Assembly: GCA_019636815.1 (NCBI GenBank)
Contig: JAHBWT010000028.1
Span: 1 to 45,366, forward strand
DNA length: 45,366 bases
From: Nitrospira sp.
GTDB taxonomy: Bacteria > Nitrospirota > Nitrospiria > Nitrospirales > Nitrospiraceae
Direction: 5' to 3'
Positions 35,789-44,060 of the stretch are shown here, one piece after another. The notes under the pieces were generated by a model that saw nothing but the letters and a program-made list of their open reading frames with translations, did not search any database and had not been told where the DNA came from. Every line of letters starts with the position of its first letter. The stretch's first letter is position 1. A program made the position numbers and the translations under genes.

Positions 35789-35834
35789 TCTATTTTAGAT
35801 AAAATAGACAGTTTTAGTAATTGATAATATTATC
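35789..35834. promoter_or_regulatory. AT-rich palindromes, probable operator of the Phd/PIN pair
   Basis: TCTATTTT and AAAATAGA form a perfect inverted repeat around AGAT (35789-35808). A second perfect palindrome, GATAATATTATC, lies at 35823-35834. Both sit just upstream of the antitoxin start in DNA far richer in A and T than the surroundings. Autoregulation through such sites is the rule for Phd/YefM operons; here it is inferred from position. Confidence 0.65.
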
Positions 35835-36098
35835 TATATATATTAATGGTTTAATATGCAGTATCGGCGTTGTATCGGTTCAAGCAACACATTTATCCCT
35901 TACTATACTGATGTCGGCATGAGGGGAGACCCGAGCAATTCTGTCCGACGACATCCGACATACCATGAATGTTTACACAAACGATGGGGGGCGGACCTTG
36001 AATCGTGCATGCCTCAGGACTGGAGATTCGGTCTTGCTCTCCAACTTCCCCAACCGACGCTGCGCCCTCTGGCCGGAGTTCCGAGCCTGTGTTTCCAG
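35835..36098. other. Non-coding stretch between the two toxin-antitoxin loci
   Basis: Together with the operator region this leaves 336 bases without a recognised gene (35763-36098). A plus-strand open frame of 87 codons (35856-36119) has no family resemblance, no ribosome binding site and an odd composition, so it was not called. Base composition shifts from very AT-rich near the antitoxin to GC-rich near 36050. Confidence 0.5.
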
Positions 36099-36409
36099 CT
36101 AGGCAGCTCCTTTGTGTGATTCTGTGTGTAGGGCTTCGGCTACCGCGCGTGGATTACGTGCAGCGACGCGGAGGAGGGCAAGCGCTGGCCCATCGGGAGT
36201 TCGGTGCCCCTGTTCCCAATTCCGTAAGGTGGCCACGCTGATGCCAATTATCAGCGCAAATTCCGTCTGTGAGGCGTTGCGTTTCTCACGGATGCTCTTC
36301 ACATCAGCCGGTCGAAACGTCGTGACTCTCGATGGCTTGAGCTTGCCTCGTCGAATCTTTCGGCTTGTCTGATGCTCGTCAACAGCGCTTGGAATGCCAC
36401 ATCTTTCAT
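36099..36409 (-). pseudogene. NadS/HigA-type antitoxin with a one-base frameshift
   Basis: Starting at ATG 36409 (AGGGA upstream) the reading MKDVAFQALLTSIRQA matches the N-terminus of NadS-type antitoxins. It then runs out of frame and stops after 36 codons. Moving one frame at about 36360-36361 restores KIRRGKLKPSRVTTFRPADV and continues into the helix-turn-helix SQTEFALIIGISVATLRNWE and DGPALALLRVAARNPRAVAE. So a single base is missing compared with the ancestral gene. A shorter protein of 67 residues from GTG 36302 keeps the DNA-binding part and might still be made. A sequencing error cannot be excluded. Confidence 0.85.
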
Positions 36410-36499
36410 TTGAATCCCTTGTTTGTCTCGGCCTGGAACCCCCCAGCGTATCCTGCGCAGCCCTGCGTGGGTTCTCAGTGGAACTTCCTCGCGCAGGCT
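36410..36499 (-). pseudogene. Fragment of a RelE/HigB-type toxin
   Basis: The frame directly upstream of the broken antitoxin encodes GLRRIRWGVPGRDKQGI, which resembles the conserved core strand region of RelE/HigB toxins (pattern GxRKxRWxxPGRGKRGG). Both the N-terminal half and the following VIYYW-type C-terminal part are missing. The toxin gene normally precedes the antitoxin in this family, which fits. The remnant ends at the lipoprotein gene, suggesting a deletion up to that point. Confidence 0.6.
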
Positions 36500-37088
36500 A
36501 CTCGATGGCATGCCCTTCCAGGAAGATTGTTTGTTCCAGGGTGCGGAAGAACTGCTGGTAGGGCACGGGATCTTCGACGGCGCGGAGGTAGAACTGCGCG
36601 CTGGCACGGACGATGAGTTGCGACTCGTTGCGGTCGCGGACAGTAACGGTCAGGCGCACGAGGTCGCTGCGGTGATAGAAGGGGCCCCACGCGCGGTAGT
36701 TCCTGGTGAGAAACAGGAGCGTGTCGGGACGGTACAGGATATAGGACGGATCAAGGAAGGTCGGTCGCTCGAGATCGACGTACTTCTTGGCGGACACGAT
36801 CCCCAGCTCCTCATCGAGCACCTCGATTTTGCAGTTCAGGTCCTGCAAGGTCATGACGATCGCCCGGAGCATTTTGTGCCGGTCTTTGGTGTCGAACACG
36901 CGTGTCTGCGCGGCCCGGACCTTGACCTGACTTTCCTCGGACAACCAGATCTGCGTCCGTGCGTCCGATTGATTCTCGTGCCGCATTTCGTAGGGCGAAC
37001 AGGCCGTGAACAGCGCCGATCCGGCGAGCACCGTCGTCAGCAGCACTCGCATAGACAGTGACGAACTTAGGGATTTGCCGACGATCAT
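36498..37088 (-). CDS. Lipoprotein, third member of a tandem paralogous family
   Basis: A 196-residue protein with a lipobox (LAGSALFTAC, cysteine at about residue 30), so probably lipid-anchored. The mature part starts with QTRVFDTKDRHKMLRAIVMT and LQDLNCKIEVLDEELGIVSA, shared with the two genes upstream. It ends with DPVPYQQFFRTLEQTIFLEG. It carries an extra insert (about residues 105-135, YILYRPDTLLFLTRNYRAW). ATG 37088 overlaps the preceding stop (ATGA); ATG 37052 is an alternative. No known family is recognised. Confidence 0.8.
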   Translation of the reverse strand: MIVGKSLSSSLSMRVLLTTVLAGSALFTACSPYEMRHENQSDARTQIWLSEESQVKVRAAQTRVFDTKDRHKMLRAIVMTLQDLNCKIEVLDEELGIVSAKKYVDLERPTFLDPSYILYRPDTLLFLTRNYRAWGPFYHRSDLVRLTVTVRDRNESQLIVRASAQFYLRAVEDPVPYQQFFRTLEQTIFLEGHAIE

Positions 37089-37549
37089 GGTGATGGTGTT
37101 GACTCCTGAGAGAGAAATAATGCCCTTTGCAGGGCGGCGAAGAAGTTCTGGTACACCTTCGGGTCTTCGATGGGTCTGTTGTTGTAAATGGCGTTGGCAC
37201 GAAAGCTCATCTTCTCTGCCGTCTCTTGCCGTACCGTCACGGTGATCGTGACGACGTCATAATAGTTGGGTTCGGCGAATCGCGCCGCAGTGACAAGGCC
37301 GAGACCTTCGTTGGCCCGTTCGATGATGAAACCTAGGTCCTGCAGGGAGGTAATGACGCCTCGAATAGCGGCATTCCGGTCCGTCAGATCGAAGCTTCTG
37401 GTTTGGAGACTTCGGATCTTCATCTGCGCCTCGGTCGGGGCGAGCAAGTCCGGTGTCGCTTGCGGGGCGGCGCAGCCCTGCAGGGAGAGGGTTCCGGCGA
37501 ACAGCAGGCCTACGGCGATCAATGTGATGCGTATCGTGAATGTGTTCAT
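37085..37549 (-). CDS. Lipoprotein, second member of the paralogous family
   Basis: A 154-residue protein with a signal peptide and lipobox (LFAGTLSLQGC, cysteine at about residue 26). LQTRSFDLTDRNAAIRGVIT and SLQDLGFIIERANEGLGLVT align with its neighbours, as does DPKVYQNFFAALQRALFLSQ near the end. It is the shortest and may show the minimal fold: an N-terminal alpha/beta unit, then strands such as VVTITVTVRQ. It lies nine bases after the first member. Function unknown. Confidence 0.82.
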   Translation of the reverse strand: MNTFTIRITLIAVGLLFAGTLSLQGCAAPQATPDLLAPTEAQMKIRSLQTRSFDLTDRNAAIRGVITSLQDLGFIIERANEGLGLVTAARFAEPNYYDVVTITVTVRQETAEKMSFRANAIYNNRPIEDPKVYQNFFAALQRALFLSQESTPSP

Positions 37550-37558
37550 GCCACGTCC

Positions 37559-38149
37559 TCAGATTCGATGGGCTTCCAAAAACACGGCCTTGGAAAGTTT
37601 GGCGAAAAATTGCTGATAAATCTCCGGATCGCGGATTATTTCCATATATTGCTCACCAGGGGGGATGTACTGATTGTCGACTTGTCCGTCTCCCTTCCAC
37701 ACGACCCGATAGAACATGATGCGGACTTCCTGGCGGGTGGCTTCGGGATTGAGCGGGCGGGCGATGAGGGATGCGGCGATCTTCTGATGGAGGTCCACCG
37801 GCTGCATGACCTTTCCGAGGGAGAGGAGCAGCACCAGAACTTGCTTGACATACTGGCCATACTCCCGAGCGCTGCGTTCCTTCGCGGCGCGCAGGAAGCC
37901 GACTTCCCGCTGGCTTTCTTCGACCTGAAACCCCAAGTCTTGGAGCACGGCAGCCGAGGCTGAGAGGAGTTCCCGCTCATTCGGCGTTTCGAACATACGG
38001 GTCTGCATCGCCCGGTTCTTGGGGATGTCCGGCGTCAGGGCGAAGAGTTCGGCGGGGTCGGTATGGGCGACGCAGCCGCTCAGGAGCATCAGGGCAAGGA
38101 TTGTGGCAGCCGGTGCATCCGTTCCAATGATGGCGCGGATCTGTCTCAC
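37559..38149 (-). CDS. Lipoprotein, first member of the paralogous family
   Basis: A 196-residue protein from GTG 38149 with a lipobox (ALMLLSGC, cysteine at about residue 24). MQTRMFETPNERELLSASAA and VLQDLGFQVEESQREVGFLR match the two paralogues, and it ends DPEIYQQFFAKLSKAVFLEA. An insert around residues 95-140 is specific to it. The frame is open upstream to 38353, but that part overlaps the BamE-like gene in another frame, so the GTG was preferred. It follows that gene by seven bases. Confidence 0.78.
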   Translation of the reverse strand: MRQIRAIIGTDAPAATILALMLLSGCVAHTDPAELFALTPDIPKNRAMQTRMFETPNERELLSASAAVLQDLGFQVEESQREVGFLRAAKERSAREYGQYVKQVLVLLLSLGKVMQPVDLHQKIAASLIARPLNPEATRQEVRIMFYRVVWKGDGQVDNQYIPPGEQYMEIIRDPEIYQQFFAKLSKAVFLEAHRI

Positions 38150-38156
38150 CGGCGGA

Positions 38157-38546
38157 TCAGAACTGAGTATAGTTGTAGGCAAAGTCCCGGACCGTCTTCT
38201 CTTCGTCGTATTTGATGATGATGGTGAGGGTCCGTTGACGCTGTGAGCTTGAACTGTCGCGTGAAGTAGTGCCAAGAATGATAATGCTTGCAAAGGAAGA
38301 GCTGCTTGTGTCCACGCGATCGGTCGAGACCTTGTCGTAGATCCAGACCTCACGCCGCTTCCCGTCCGTGGTCACGATATTGGGACTTCCCAGAAGTTCG
38401 GCCACCTGGGAAGCGGGCATCCCGACCTTGATTTCACCCTGCACTTTGCCGACGGTGAGGCGGTCTTCCTTGATTTCGGCCTTCCCACCGCAGCCTATGG
38501 CGGTTATGAACACACAAAGACTCAGAATCCTCCATGTCGCGTTCAT
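38157..38546 (-). CDS. BamE/SmpA-like small lipoprotein
   Basis: A 129-residue protein with a lipobox (VFITAIGCGG, cysteine at about residue 19). The region EIKVGMPASQVAELLGSPNI followed by REVWIYDKV has the pattern of the SmpA/OmlA (BamE) fold, a domain found in outer-membrane assembly lipoproteins. The later part is serine-rich (DTSSSSFASIIIL). AGGGG precedes ATG 38546. It heads the operon with the three paralogous lipoproteins, so it may act with them in the envelope. It is too divergent to be called BamE itself. Confidence 0.7.
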   Translation of the reverse strand: MNATWRILSLCVFITAIGCGGKAEIKEDRLTVGKVQGEIKVGMPASQVAELLGSPNIVTTDGKRREVWIYDKVSTDRVDTSSSSFASIIILGTTSRDSSSSQRQRTLTIIIKYDEEKTVRDFAYNYTQF

Positions 38547-38606
38547 TGATGGCGTCCCCTTTCTGTCGTCGCTGTGTGACGCGGACTCATATGTGAAAAC
38601 AGGCTA

Positions 38607-38626
38607 CTCCTCATCAGATTGAGGAG
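38607..38626 (-). terminator. Short hairpin between two lipoprotein genes, possible terminator
   Basis: CTCCTCA and TGAGGAG are perfect 7-base arms with a six-base loop. It lies between the end of the gene at 38663 and the start of the operon at 38546. On the minus strand it is followed after a few bases by TTTT. The stem is short, so termination is uncertain. Confidence 0.35.
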
Positions 38627-38662
38627 GAGGCGAGTCATGAGGGTTTCGCCGCCGACAGAGCC

Positions 38663-39097
38663 CTATTTCAGGGCCTGCAGCGAATCGTGGGTCTCACGGA
38701 GTTCCGTCAGAAACAAATCCAGATGCTGATCTCGCTGCGGTTGAACGTCTTTGAATTTCCGAATTCGTTTGAAAATAGCCTTCAGCTCCTTGGTATGCGT
38801 CACCGTCAGGGCATAGGCCGGTGTCTCCCGCGTGCTGTCATCGAAATCGCGGAGTATCTTGCGAAAGGCGTGAGACTGATCATGCAAGTCTTTGAGGGCT
38901 TGACTGTCGCCTTTCACCCCTTTTGCCGCGGTTGCACTCGCTTCCATCATGGCCGCCAAATTCTCCAGGGTCTCCACCGGGGTTGTCCCTTTGGCCTTCG
39001 CCGAAAATTCTTTGGCGTGAGGAGCGTGCAGCGCCGTGCAGCCGCCGAGTCCGAAGAGTAGGAGTGAGCATGCGAAAAACCCAATGATCTGTTTCAT
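38663..39097 (-). CDS. Small helical lipoprotein
   Basis: A 144-residue protein with a signal peptide and lipobox (LLLFGLGGC, cysteine at about residue 20). The start ATG 39097 has GAGGAGG about nine bases upstream; the longer open frame to 39268 lacks this. The mature part looks all-helical, with segments such as TLENLAAMMEASATAAKG and HTKELKAIFKRIRKFKDV and a C-terminal DLFLTELRETHDSLQAL. I do not recognise a family. It is separate from the paralogous trio. Confidence 0.75.
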   Translation of the reverse strand: MKQIIGFFACSLLLFGLGGCTALHAPHAKEFSAKAKGTTPVETLENLAAMMEASATAAKGVKGDSQALKDLHDQSHAFRKILRDFDDSTRETPAYALTVTHTKELKAIFKRIRKFKDVQPQRDQHLDLFLTELRETHDSLQALK

Positions 39098-39370
39098 AAG
39101 AAACCTCCTCGTGTTCGGTGAACGGCAATCGTTTCGGGCGATCCTCCACCATCGTTCAACATGGTCCAGTTGCGCTTGTCTGGAGGCTATCGTGTCGCGA
39201 TTGCCCATAATCAAACCATACCGGACCCTTTGCTGACCATATGCCCTGACCACGAATAAATCAAGCAACCCTCAGACCCGCCGTGCGACGGAGACAGGCG
39301 TCACTCACCTTTACAGAAAAAAGATCCCCGTTTGCTCTGCTCGATCAGATACACTGTTCGGCACCTATTT

Positions 39371-41206
39371 ATGCCGCCGATCATGCTGCTCAGTTGCGAA
39401 TCCGTCGAGAAGAGTTACGGAGTCAAACCGTTATTCACCGGTTTGTCGATCGGACTGTGCGAAGGCGACCATGTGGGATTGATCGGCCCCAACGGCTCCG
39501 GGAAATCCACGTTGCTCAAGATCTTGGCCGGCCTTGAAGAGCCGGATAGCGGGACGCGATCTGTCAGGCGGCAGGTTCGCATCGGCTATGTTCCGCAAGA
39601 ACCGTCGTTTGCCGAACAGCACTCGATCGAAGACGCATTGGCCCAAGTTCTCCTTGATGAAGGTCTTGATCCGCATGAGCAGGGCGGTCGAGTAGCCAAA
39701 GCGCTCGGTCTCGGCGGATTTGTCCGTTCCGACCAAGCTGTCTCAGCGCTATCAGGAGGGTGGAAAAAACGGCTGGCGATCGCGCGGTCGCTCATGCTGG
39801 AACCGGACGTGTTGCTCCTGGACGAGCCGACCAATCACCTGGATGTCGAGGGTATCCTCTGGCTTGAAGGTTTGCTGAAGGCCGAACCCCATGCGTTCAT
39901 CGTGATCAGCCATGACCGGCGGTTCTTGGAGTCGGTGACCACGCGGATCTGGGAATTGAACCGAAGTTATGCCAACGGTGTGTTTCAGGCGAACGGTCGG
40001 TATAGCGAGTTCCTTGAGCAGCGTGAGGCGGCGCTGCAAGCCCAAGCCGATTATCAGGCTTCGTTGGCCAATCGGGTACGGCGAGAGGTGGAATGGCTCA
40101 GGCGAGGGCCTAAGGCCCGCACGACCAAAGCCAAGGCTCGGATCGATTCTGCAGGTCGGCTGATCGATGAACTTCACGATATGGAGTCGCGACAGGCGCA
40201 GGCGTCCGCCGGGATCGATTTTACGGCTTCCGGACGAAAGTCGAAACAATTGCTGGTTGCGAAGGGGCTCGAGAAATCGCTCGGCAGTAAGCTGATCGTA
40301 TGTGACCTTGATCTTTTACTGGGCCCAGGCGAACGGATCGGCCTGCTTGGACCCAACGGCAGCGGCAAGACAACCCTTCTGAAACTCGTGGCCGGTACGT
40401 TGGAGCCGGATTGCGGGACCATCACGCGGGCGGATCGGCTCCGAGTGGTGACCTTCGAACAACACCGAGAATCGCTGGACCAGCAAGCCACATTGCGGCG
40501 CGCCCTTGCCCCGGCCGGCGGCGATGCCGTCGTCTACCAAGATCGGTCCATTCATCTCGTTTCGTGGGCCAAGCGCTTTCTCTTCAAACCGGAGCAGCTG
40601 GATCTCCCGGTCTCACGCCTCTCCGGTGGAGAACAGGCCCGGTTGCTGATCGCGCGGCTGATGCTGGAGCCGGCCGATCTTCTGATCCTTGATGAGCCGA
40701 CGAATGATTTGGATATTCCGACGCTCGATGTGCTGGAAGAGAGCTTGTTGGAGTTTGCCGGAGCGCTTGTTCTGGTGACGCACGACCGGTGGCTGTTGGA
40801 CCGTGTCTCCACCAGACTCCTTGCGTTGGACGGGACGGGGCGTGCCGAGTGGTTCGCTGATTATGCTCAATGGGAAGCGGCGCAGGTGAAAAAAGCTCCG
40901 GAGGAGAGCCGAGCACAGTCCACGAGGGAACGTGTTGCGAGGCCGGGTTCAGGCAAACGGAAAGGCCTCTCATACCATGAGCAGAGGGAATGGGAGCAGA
41001 TCGAGACGAGAATTCTCGCGGCGGAGGAAGTTGTCGCCGCCTGCCAAGCCGCCGTGAACGATCCGGCGATCGTCTCATCCGCCGAAGAGCTTCAGGAGCG
41101 CTACGCGGCGCTTCATGCCGCGCAGGTCGAGGTGGAGCGGCTCTATGCGCGGTGGGCGGAGTTGGACGGGAAGCGAGCGCAATCGATCAGCGGCGTCCAA
41201 CGGTAG
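39371..41206 (+). CDS. uup: ABC-F ATPase of the Uup type
   Basis: Soluble duplicated ABC ATPase without membrane segments; ABC-F proteins act on ribosomes, and Uup also affects transposon excision and branched DNA in E. coli. It has 611 residues from ATG 39371; ATG 39383 is equally possible, and neither has a clear binding site. Two ABC cassettes have GPNGSGKSTLLK and GPNGSGKTTLLK, signatures LSGGWKKRLAIARSLM and LSGGEQARLLIARLML, and Walker B LLLDEPTNHLD and LILDEPTNDLD. A charged C-terminal coiled coil (about residues 530-605, with YHEQREWEQIETRILAAEE) is typical of Uup. Confidence 0.9.
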   Translation: MPPIMLLSCESVEKSYGVKPLFTGLSIGLCEGDHVGLIGPNGSGKSTLLKILAGLEEPDSGTRSVRRQVRIGYVPQEPSFAEQHSIEDALAQVLLDEGLDPHEQGGRVAKALGLGGFVRSDQAVSALSGGWKKRLAIARSLMLEPDVLLLDEPTNHLDVEGILWLEGLLKAEPHAFIVISHDRRFLESVTTRIWELNRSYANGVFQANGRYSEFLEQREAALQAQADYQASLANRVRREVEWLRRGPKARTTKAKARIDSAGRLIDELHDMESRQAQASAGIDFTASGRKSKQLLVAKGLEKSLGSKLIVCDLDLLLGPGERIGLLGPNGSGKTTLLKLVAGTLEPDCGTITRADRLRVVTFEQHRESLDQQATLRRALAPAGGDAVVYQDRSIHLVSWAKRFLFKPEQLDLPVSRLSGGEQARLLIARLMLEPADLLILDEPTNDLDIPTLDVLEESLLEFAGALVLVTHDRWLLDRVSTRLLALDGTGRAEWFADYAQWEAAQVKKAPEESRAQSTRERVARPGSGKRKGLSYHEQREWEQIETRILAAEEVVAACQAAVNDPAIVSSAEELQERYAALHAAQVEVERLYARWAELDGKRAQSISGVQR

Positions 41207-41313
41207 AGAGAAGCCCACTGTTTTTGCACTCCGTAGTCCTGGTATCGTAGGCCCGGTCGTTCGACTTCTCGAAGGAACAGCGTCGGTCTTGGAGCGTGGG
41301 AAAGGAGGCTGCT

Positions 41314-42873
41314 ATGGTGCTCATGTCCAGATACCATGTCGTGGCGACGATGGGGGTGCTCCTGTCGCTGACGAGTTGTGCTGATACGGACTTTGTCATG
41401 CGCCCGCCCGCGCCGGAGAAACTCCCGTCGGCAGAAGCGCCGACCTTTGAGATCACGGATTCCGTCATCAACGTCCCGGTGCAGCTGGATCTTTCGGGTT
41501 TTCTCCATGCCGCAAACGATCCGAAGGTGACTCCGAAGAAGTTCGATCATTGGGGAAGTTTTATCAAGCATCCGAAGGGTGGGGACTACAAATATTATGC
41601 GGAACGGGAGGACTTCGCGGTAGAGCCGTTCGACTTTCCCCAAGCCGGTCGCGCGGAGCCTGGCGTGTCGATCCAAGATAGGTCGCTCCGCGATTGGTGG
41701 AAAGACGTCGAGCTCTCCGGGTCCTCTCTATTTGTGAGCGCCCCCCTTCGCTATAAAATCGGCCTGCGTCCGCATTCTGTCGGTGGCACATCTGGGCAAT
41801 GCGGCGAAGGGAATGAATGGCCAAAACGAGCCGCACTCAACGGAAACATCGCCATGGCGATGACCCCGAATTATGGCGTATCGGCATCTCTGCGTGGCGT
41901 CACAGCCAATCCTCTTGATCCGTGCAGGTTGCCCACCGCGGATCTGGATGTACAAGAGGCGGTCAACGCCAAACTCTCAGATCACGCCAAAGACGGACTC
42001 ACTCACGCCGTCTCGCATCTCAACGGACTGACCGTCAAATCTCACGCGGAGGATGTCTGGAGCGCGCTGCGCAATCCCATCCAATTGGAACAGGACGCCT
42101 GGCTCCTGCTCAACATCGACACTGTGGGGCATCGTGGATTTTCAAAGGACGGCCACATCGTCAAGAACACCCTGGAGATCACCGCGCATCCGGTGATCGT
42201 CTATGGAGCTGAACCCCCTGCGACGCCCGCGGCCCTTCCCTCGCTCGAAACAGAACCGACGTCCGCGGAATTTCGCGGCGTCGCCGATGTCCAGAGAGCC
42301 TATCCTGGAAGGCAGCCAAGCTCTCGAGGATTCCACGTCCTAGCCGATACCCGAGTCGATTACAGCACGCTCTCCACGTCGCTTTCGAACCGGCTCAGGG
42401 GGAAACGCGTCGTCCATAAAGGGTATGCTGTTCAAATGACCGGCGCGAAGATTTCGGGCCTGGGTGCCAATCAAGTGCTTCTGCGTGTTGATTTTACCGG
42501 AGATGCGCGGGGCCACGTCTATTTGATCGGAAAGCCGGAGATCAACGCAATGACACAGACGGTCTATCTCAGTGGCCTTCGCTATGATCTCAAGACCGCA
42601 CACCTGCTCCAGTCAACGGCCCCCGATTGGCTCTATCACGCGCCGCTCAGAGAGGCGATTACTCCTGAAATCGTACTCGGTGTGACACCGATCATCGACC
42701 GATTACACGACCTTCTGAAGACCGGGCTCAATCGAACGCTGAGTCCGATCGTCTCGATGCAGGGGGCAGTGACATCGATGCCAGGCATCGCCGTGTTCGC
42801 CGATATGGACGCGCTCTCTATTCGCGCGATGAGCAACGGAACGCTCACGGTGACAGTAGACGGCACGCCCTAA
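41314..42873 (+). CDS. DUF4403-family lipoprotein
   Basis: A 519-residue protein with a signal peptide and lipobox (TMGVLLSLTSC, cysteine at about residue 22). ATG 41314 has AGGAGG five bases upstream. The sequence starts with FEITDSVINVPVQLDLSGFL, and later parts such as LSTSLSNRLRGKRVVHKG and GKPEINAMTQTVYLSGLRYD fit the DUF4403 family, whose members look like lipid-binding tubular (TULIP-like) envelope proteins. The function is not established. It follows the ABC-F gene by about 107 bases in the same direction. Confidence 0.75.
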   Translation: MVLMSRYHVVATMGVLLSLTSCADTDFVMRPPAPEKLPSAEAPTFEITDSVINVPVQLDLSGFLHAANDPKVTPKKFDHWGSFIKHPKGGDYKYYAEREDFAVEPFDFPQAGRAEPGVSIQDRSLRDWWKDVELSGSSLFVSAPLRYKIGLRPHSVGGTSGQCGEGNEWPKRAALNGNIAMAMTPNYGVSASLRGVTANPLDPCRLPTADLDVQEAVNAKLSDHAKDGLTHAVSHLNGLTVKSHAEDVWSALRNPIQLEQDAWLLLNIDTVGHRGFSKDGHIVKNTLEITAHPVIVYGAEPPATPAALPSLETEPTSAEFRGVADVQRAYPGRQPSSRGFHVLADTRVDYSTLSTSLSNRLRGKRVVHKGYAVQMTGAKISGLGANQVLLRVDFTGDARGHVYLIGKPEINAMTQTVYLSGLRYDLKTAHLLQSTAPDWLYHAPLREAITPEIVLGVTPIIDRLHDLLKTGLNRTLSPIVSMQGAVTSMPGIAVFADMDALSIRAMSNGTLTVTVDGTP

Positions 42874-43004
42874 GTCGTCTACCCAGTGTCCTCTTGGCTC
42901 TTCTGCTTCTCTCTCAAAGAGACTCCAGAGTACAGTTTCGCCCGCTCTATGGGTTTCCCAACCAGATCGCTGCCGTGTCTACCTGCTGAGTAACGATCCG
43001 ATCC

Positions 43005-43032
43005 TTGCAGTCTAGCGCTGATCAGCTACACT
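43005..43032 (+). promoter_or_regulatory. Sigma-70-type promoter for the HDOD gene
   Basis: TTGCAG at 43005-43010 and TACACT at 43027-43032 are 16 bases apart. They lie in the 284-base gap after the DUF4403 gene, about 125 bases before the HDOD start, implying a leader of roughly 115 bases. Confidence 0.45.
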
Positions 43033-43157
43033 GTGAAAGGAAGGGAAAACCTGGACATTTCATTCGGAGGCGCTGCACAACGGTTCTATCCATTCGTGCC
43101 TGTAGGCTAAAGGGCGGGCGTTTGTCTCTCGACAGAGATCGGGGAGGATTCTGCACC

Positions 43158-44015
43158 ATGCCATTGGCGAGCGAACTGGTCCAGTCTTGTACCTCTGTCT
43201 TCACATTGCCGGCGCTGTACTCCCACGTGCGGGATGTCGTGGACGATCCCAATTCGCCGATGGAGGAGCTAACCAACATCCTGAAGTTGGACCCGGCCAT
43301 CTCGGCAAGACTGCTCCGTATCGCCAACAGCCCTTCTTATGGGGGTCCCAAACAGGTCGACACCATCTCCCGCGCGGTCAACCTGATCGGTGTCCAGGCT
43401 GTGAGGGACCTCGTGGCGGCGACCACGATCGGCCAGACTTTTTCCGGGATGCCGCCTCAATTCATGGATGCCGCCAGATTCTGGCGCAAGAGCTTATTCT
43501 GCGCGTTGGTTGCCGAAAGGATGGCAACGTCGTGTGGTGTCGACGACAGCGAGCGCTGTTTTGTCGAAGGCCTATTGCGTGACATCGGGCACTTCGTGCT
43601 TTATCAAACGGTCCCCCAGCGGGCACAGTCTGCGCTGATCGAAGCCGGGTACCTCGAAGCCTCGCTGGCCGAGGTGGAGCAGTCCAATATCGGTTGTGAT
43701 TTCGCTGAAGTAGGGGCTGAACTCATCCGCTCTTGGGAGATGCCCCTGCATATTGAGCAGGCCATCCGTTGTCAGCTGAGTCCGAAGGATGCCGGAGAAT
43801 TTGCTCTCCATGCGTCTCTTATTCATCTGGCCGGCATCGTCGCCGACCATGAAGAACTTGAGCCAAGCCGCCGCCCTGCCGTGTTACCGTTCAGTCCCCA
43901 CGCGATCACCGCCACCGGGTTTGTCCTCACCAACCTTCCGGCATTGCTCACCGATCTCCGCGCACAGCTGCGCGACACTCTGGTGCGCATCTACCCGCAG
44001 GCCGTGGCGGCGTAG
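43158..44015 (+). CDS. HDOD-domain signalling protein
   Basis: A 285-residue protein made almost wholly of an HDOD domain, a degenerate HD phosphohydrolase relative found in bacterial signalling. FTLPALYSHVRDVVDDPNSP, LDPAISARLLRIANSPSYGG and AVNLIGVQAVRDLVAATTIG are typical. A later RDIGHFVLY segment keeps a histidine, but the full HD metal site is not present as in active phosphodiesterases. The start ATG 43158 has GGGGAGG upstream; the frame is open to 43005. There is no attached receiver or GGDEF domain. Confidence 0.88.
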   Translation: MPLASELVQSCTSVFTLPALYSHVRDVVDDPNSPMEELTNILKLDPAISARLLRIANSPSYGGPKQVDTISRAVNLIGVQAVRDLVAATTIGQTFSGMPPQFMDAARFWRKSLFCALVAERMATSCGVDDSERCFVEGLLRDIGHFVLYQTVPQRAQSALIEAGYLEASLAEVEQSNIGCDFAEVGAELIRSWEMPLHIEQAIRCQLSPKDAGEFALHASLIHLAGIVADHEELEPSRRPAVLPFSPHAITATGFVLTNLPALLTDLRAQLRDTLVRIYPQAVAA

Positions 44016-44060
44016 TATGTCGGAACATTGCCGAAAAACACGAAGAAGTTGGTGGTACGT

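Noticed and set aside
35856-36119. Plus-strand open frame of 87 codons between the toxin-antitoxin loci
   Set aside because: No ribosome binding site, no recognisable family and unusual composition; it also runs into the antitoxin pseudogene on the other strand.
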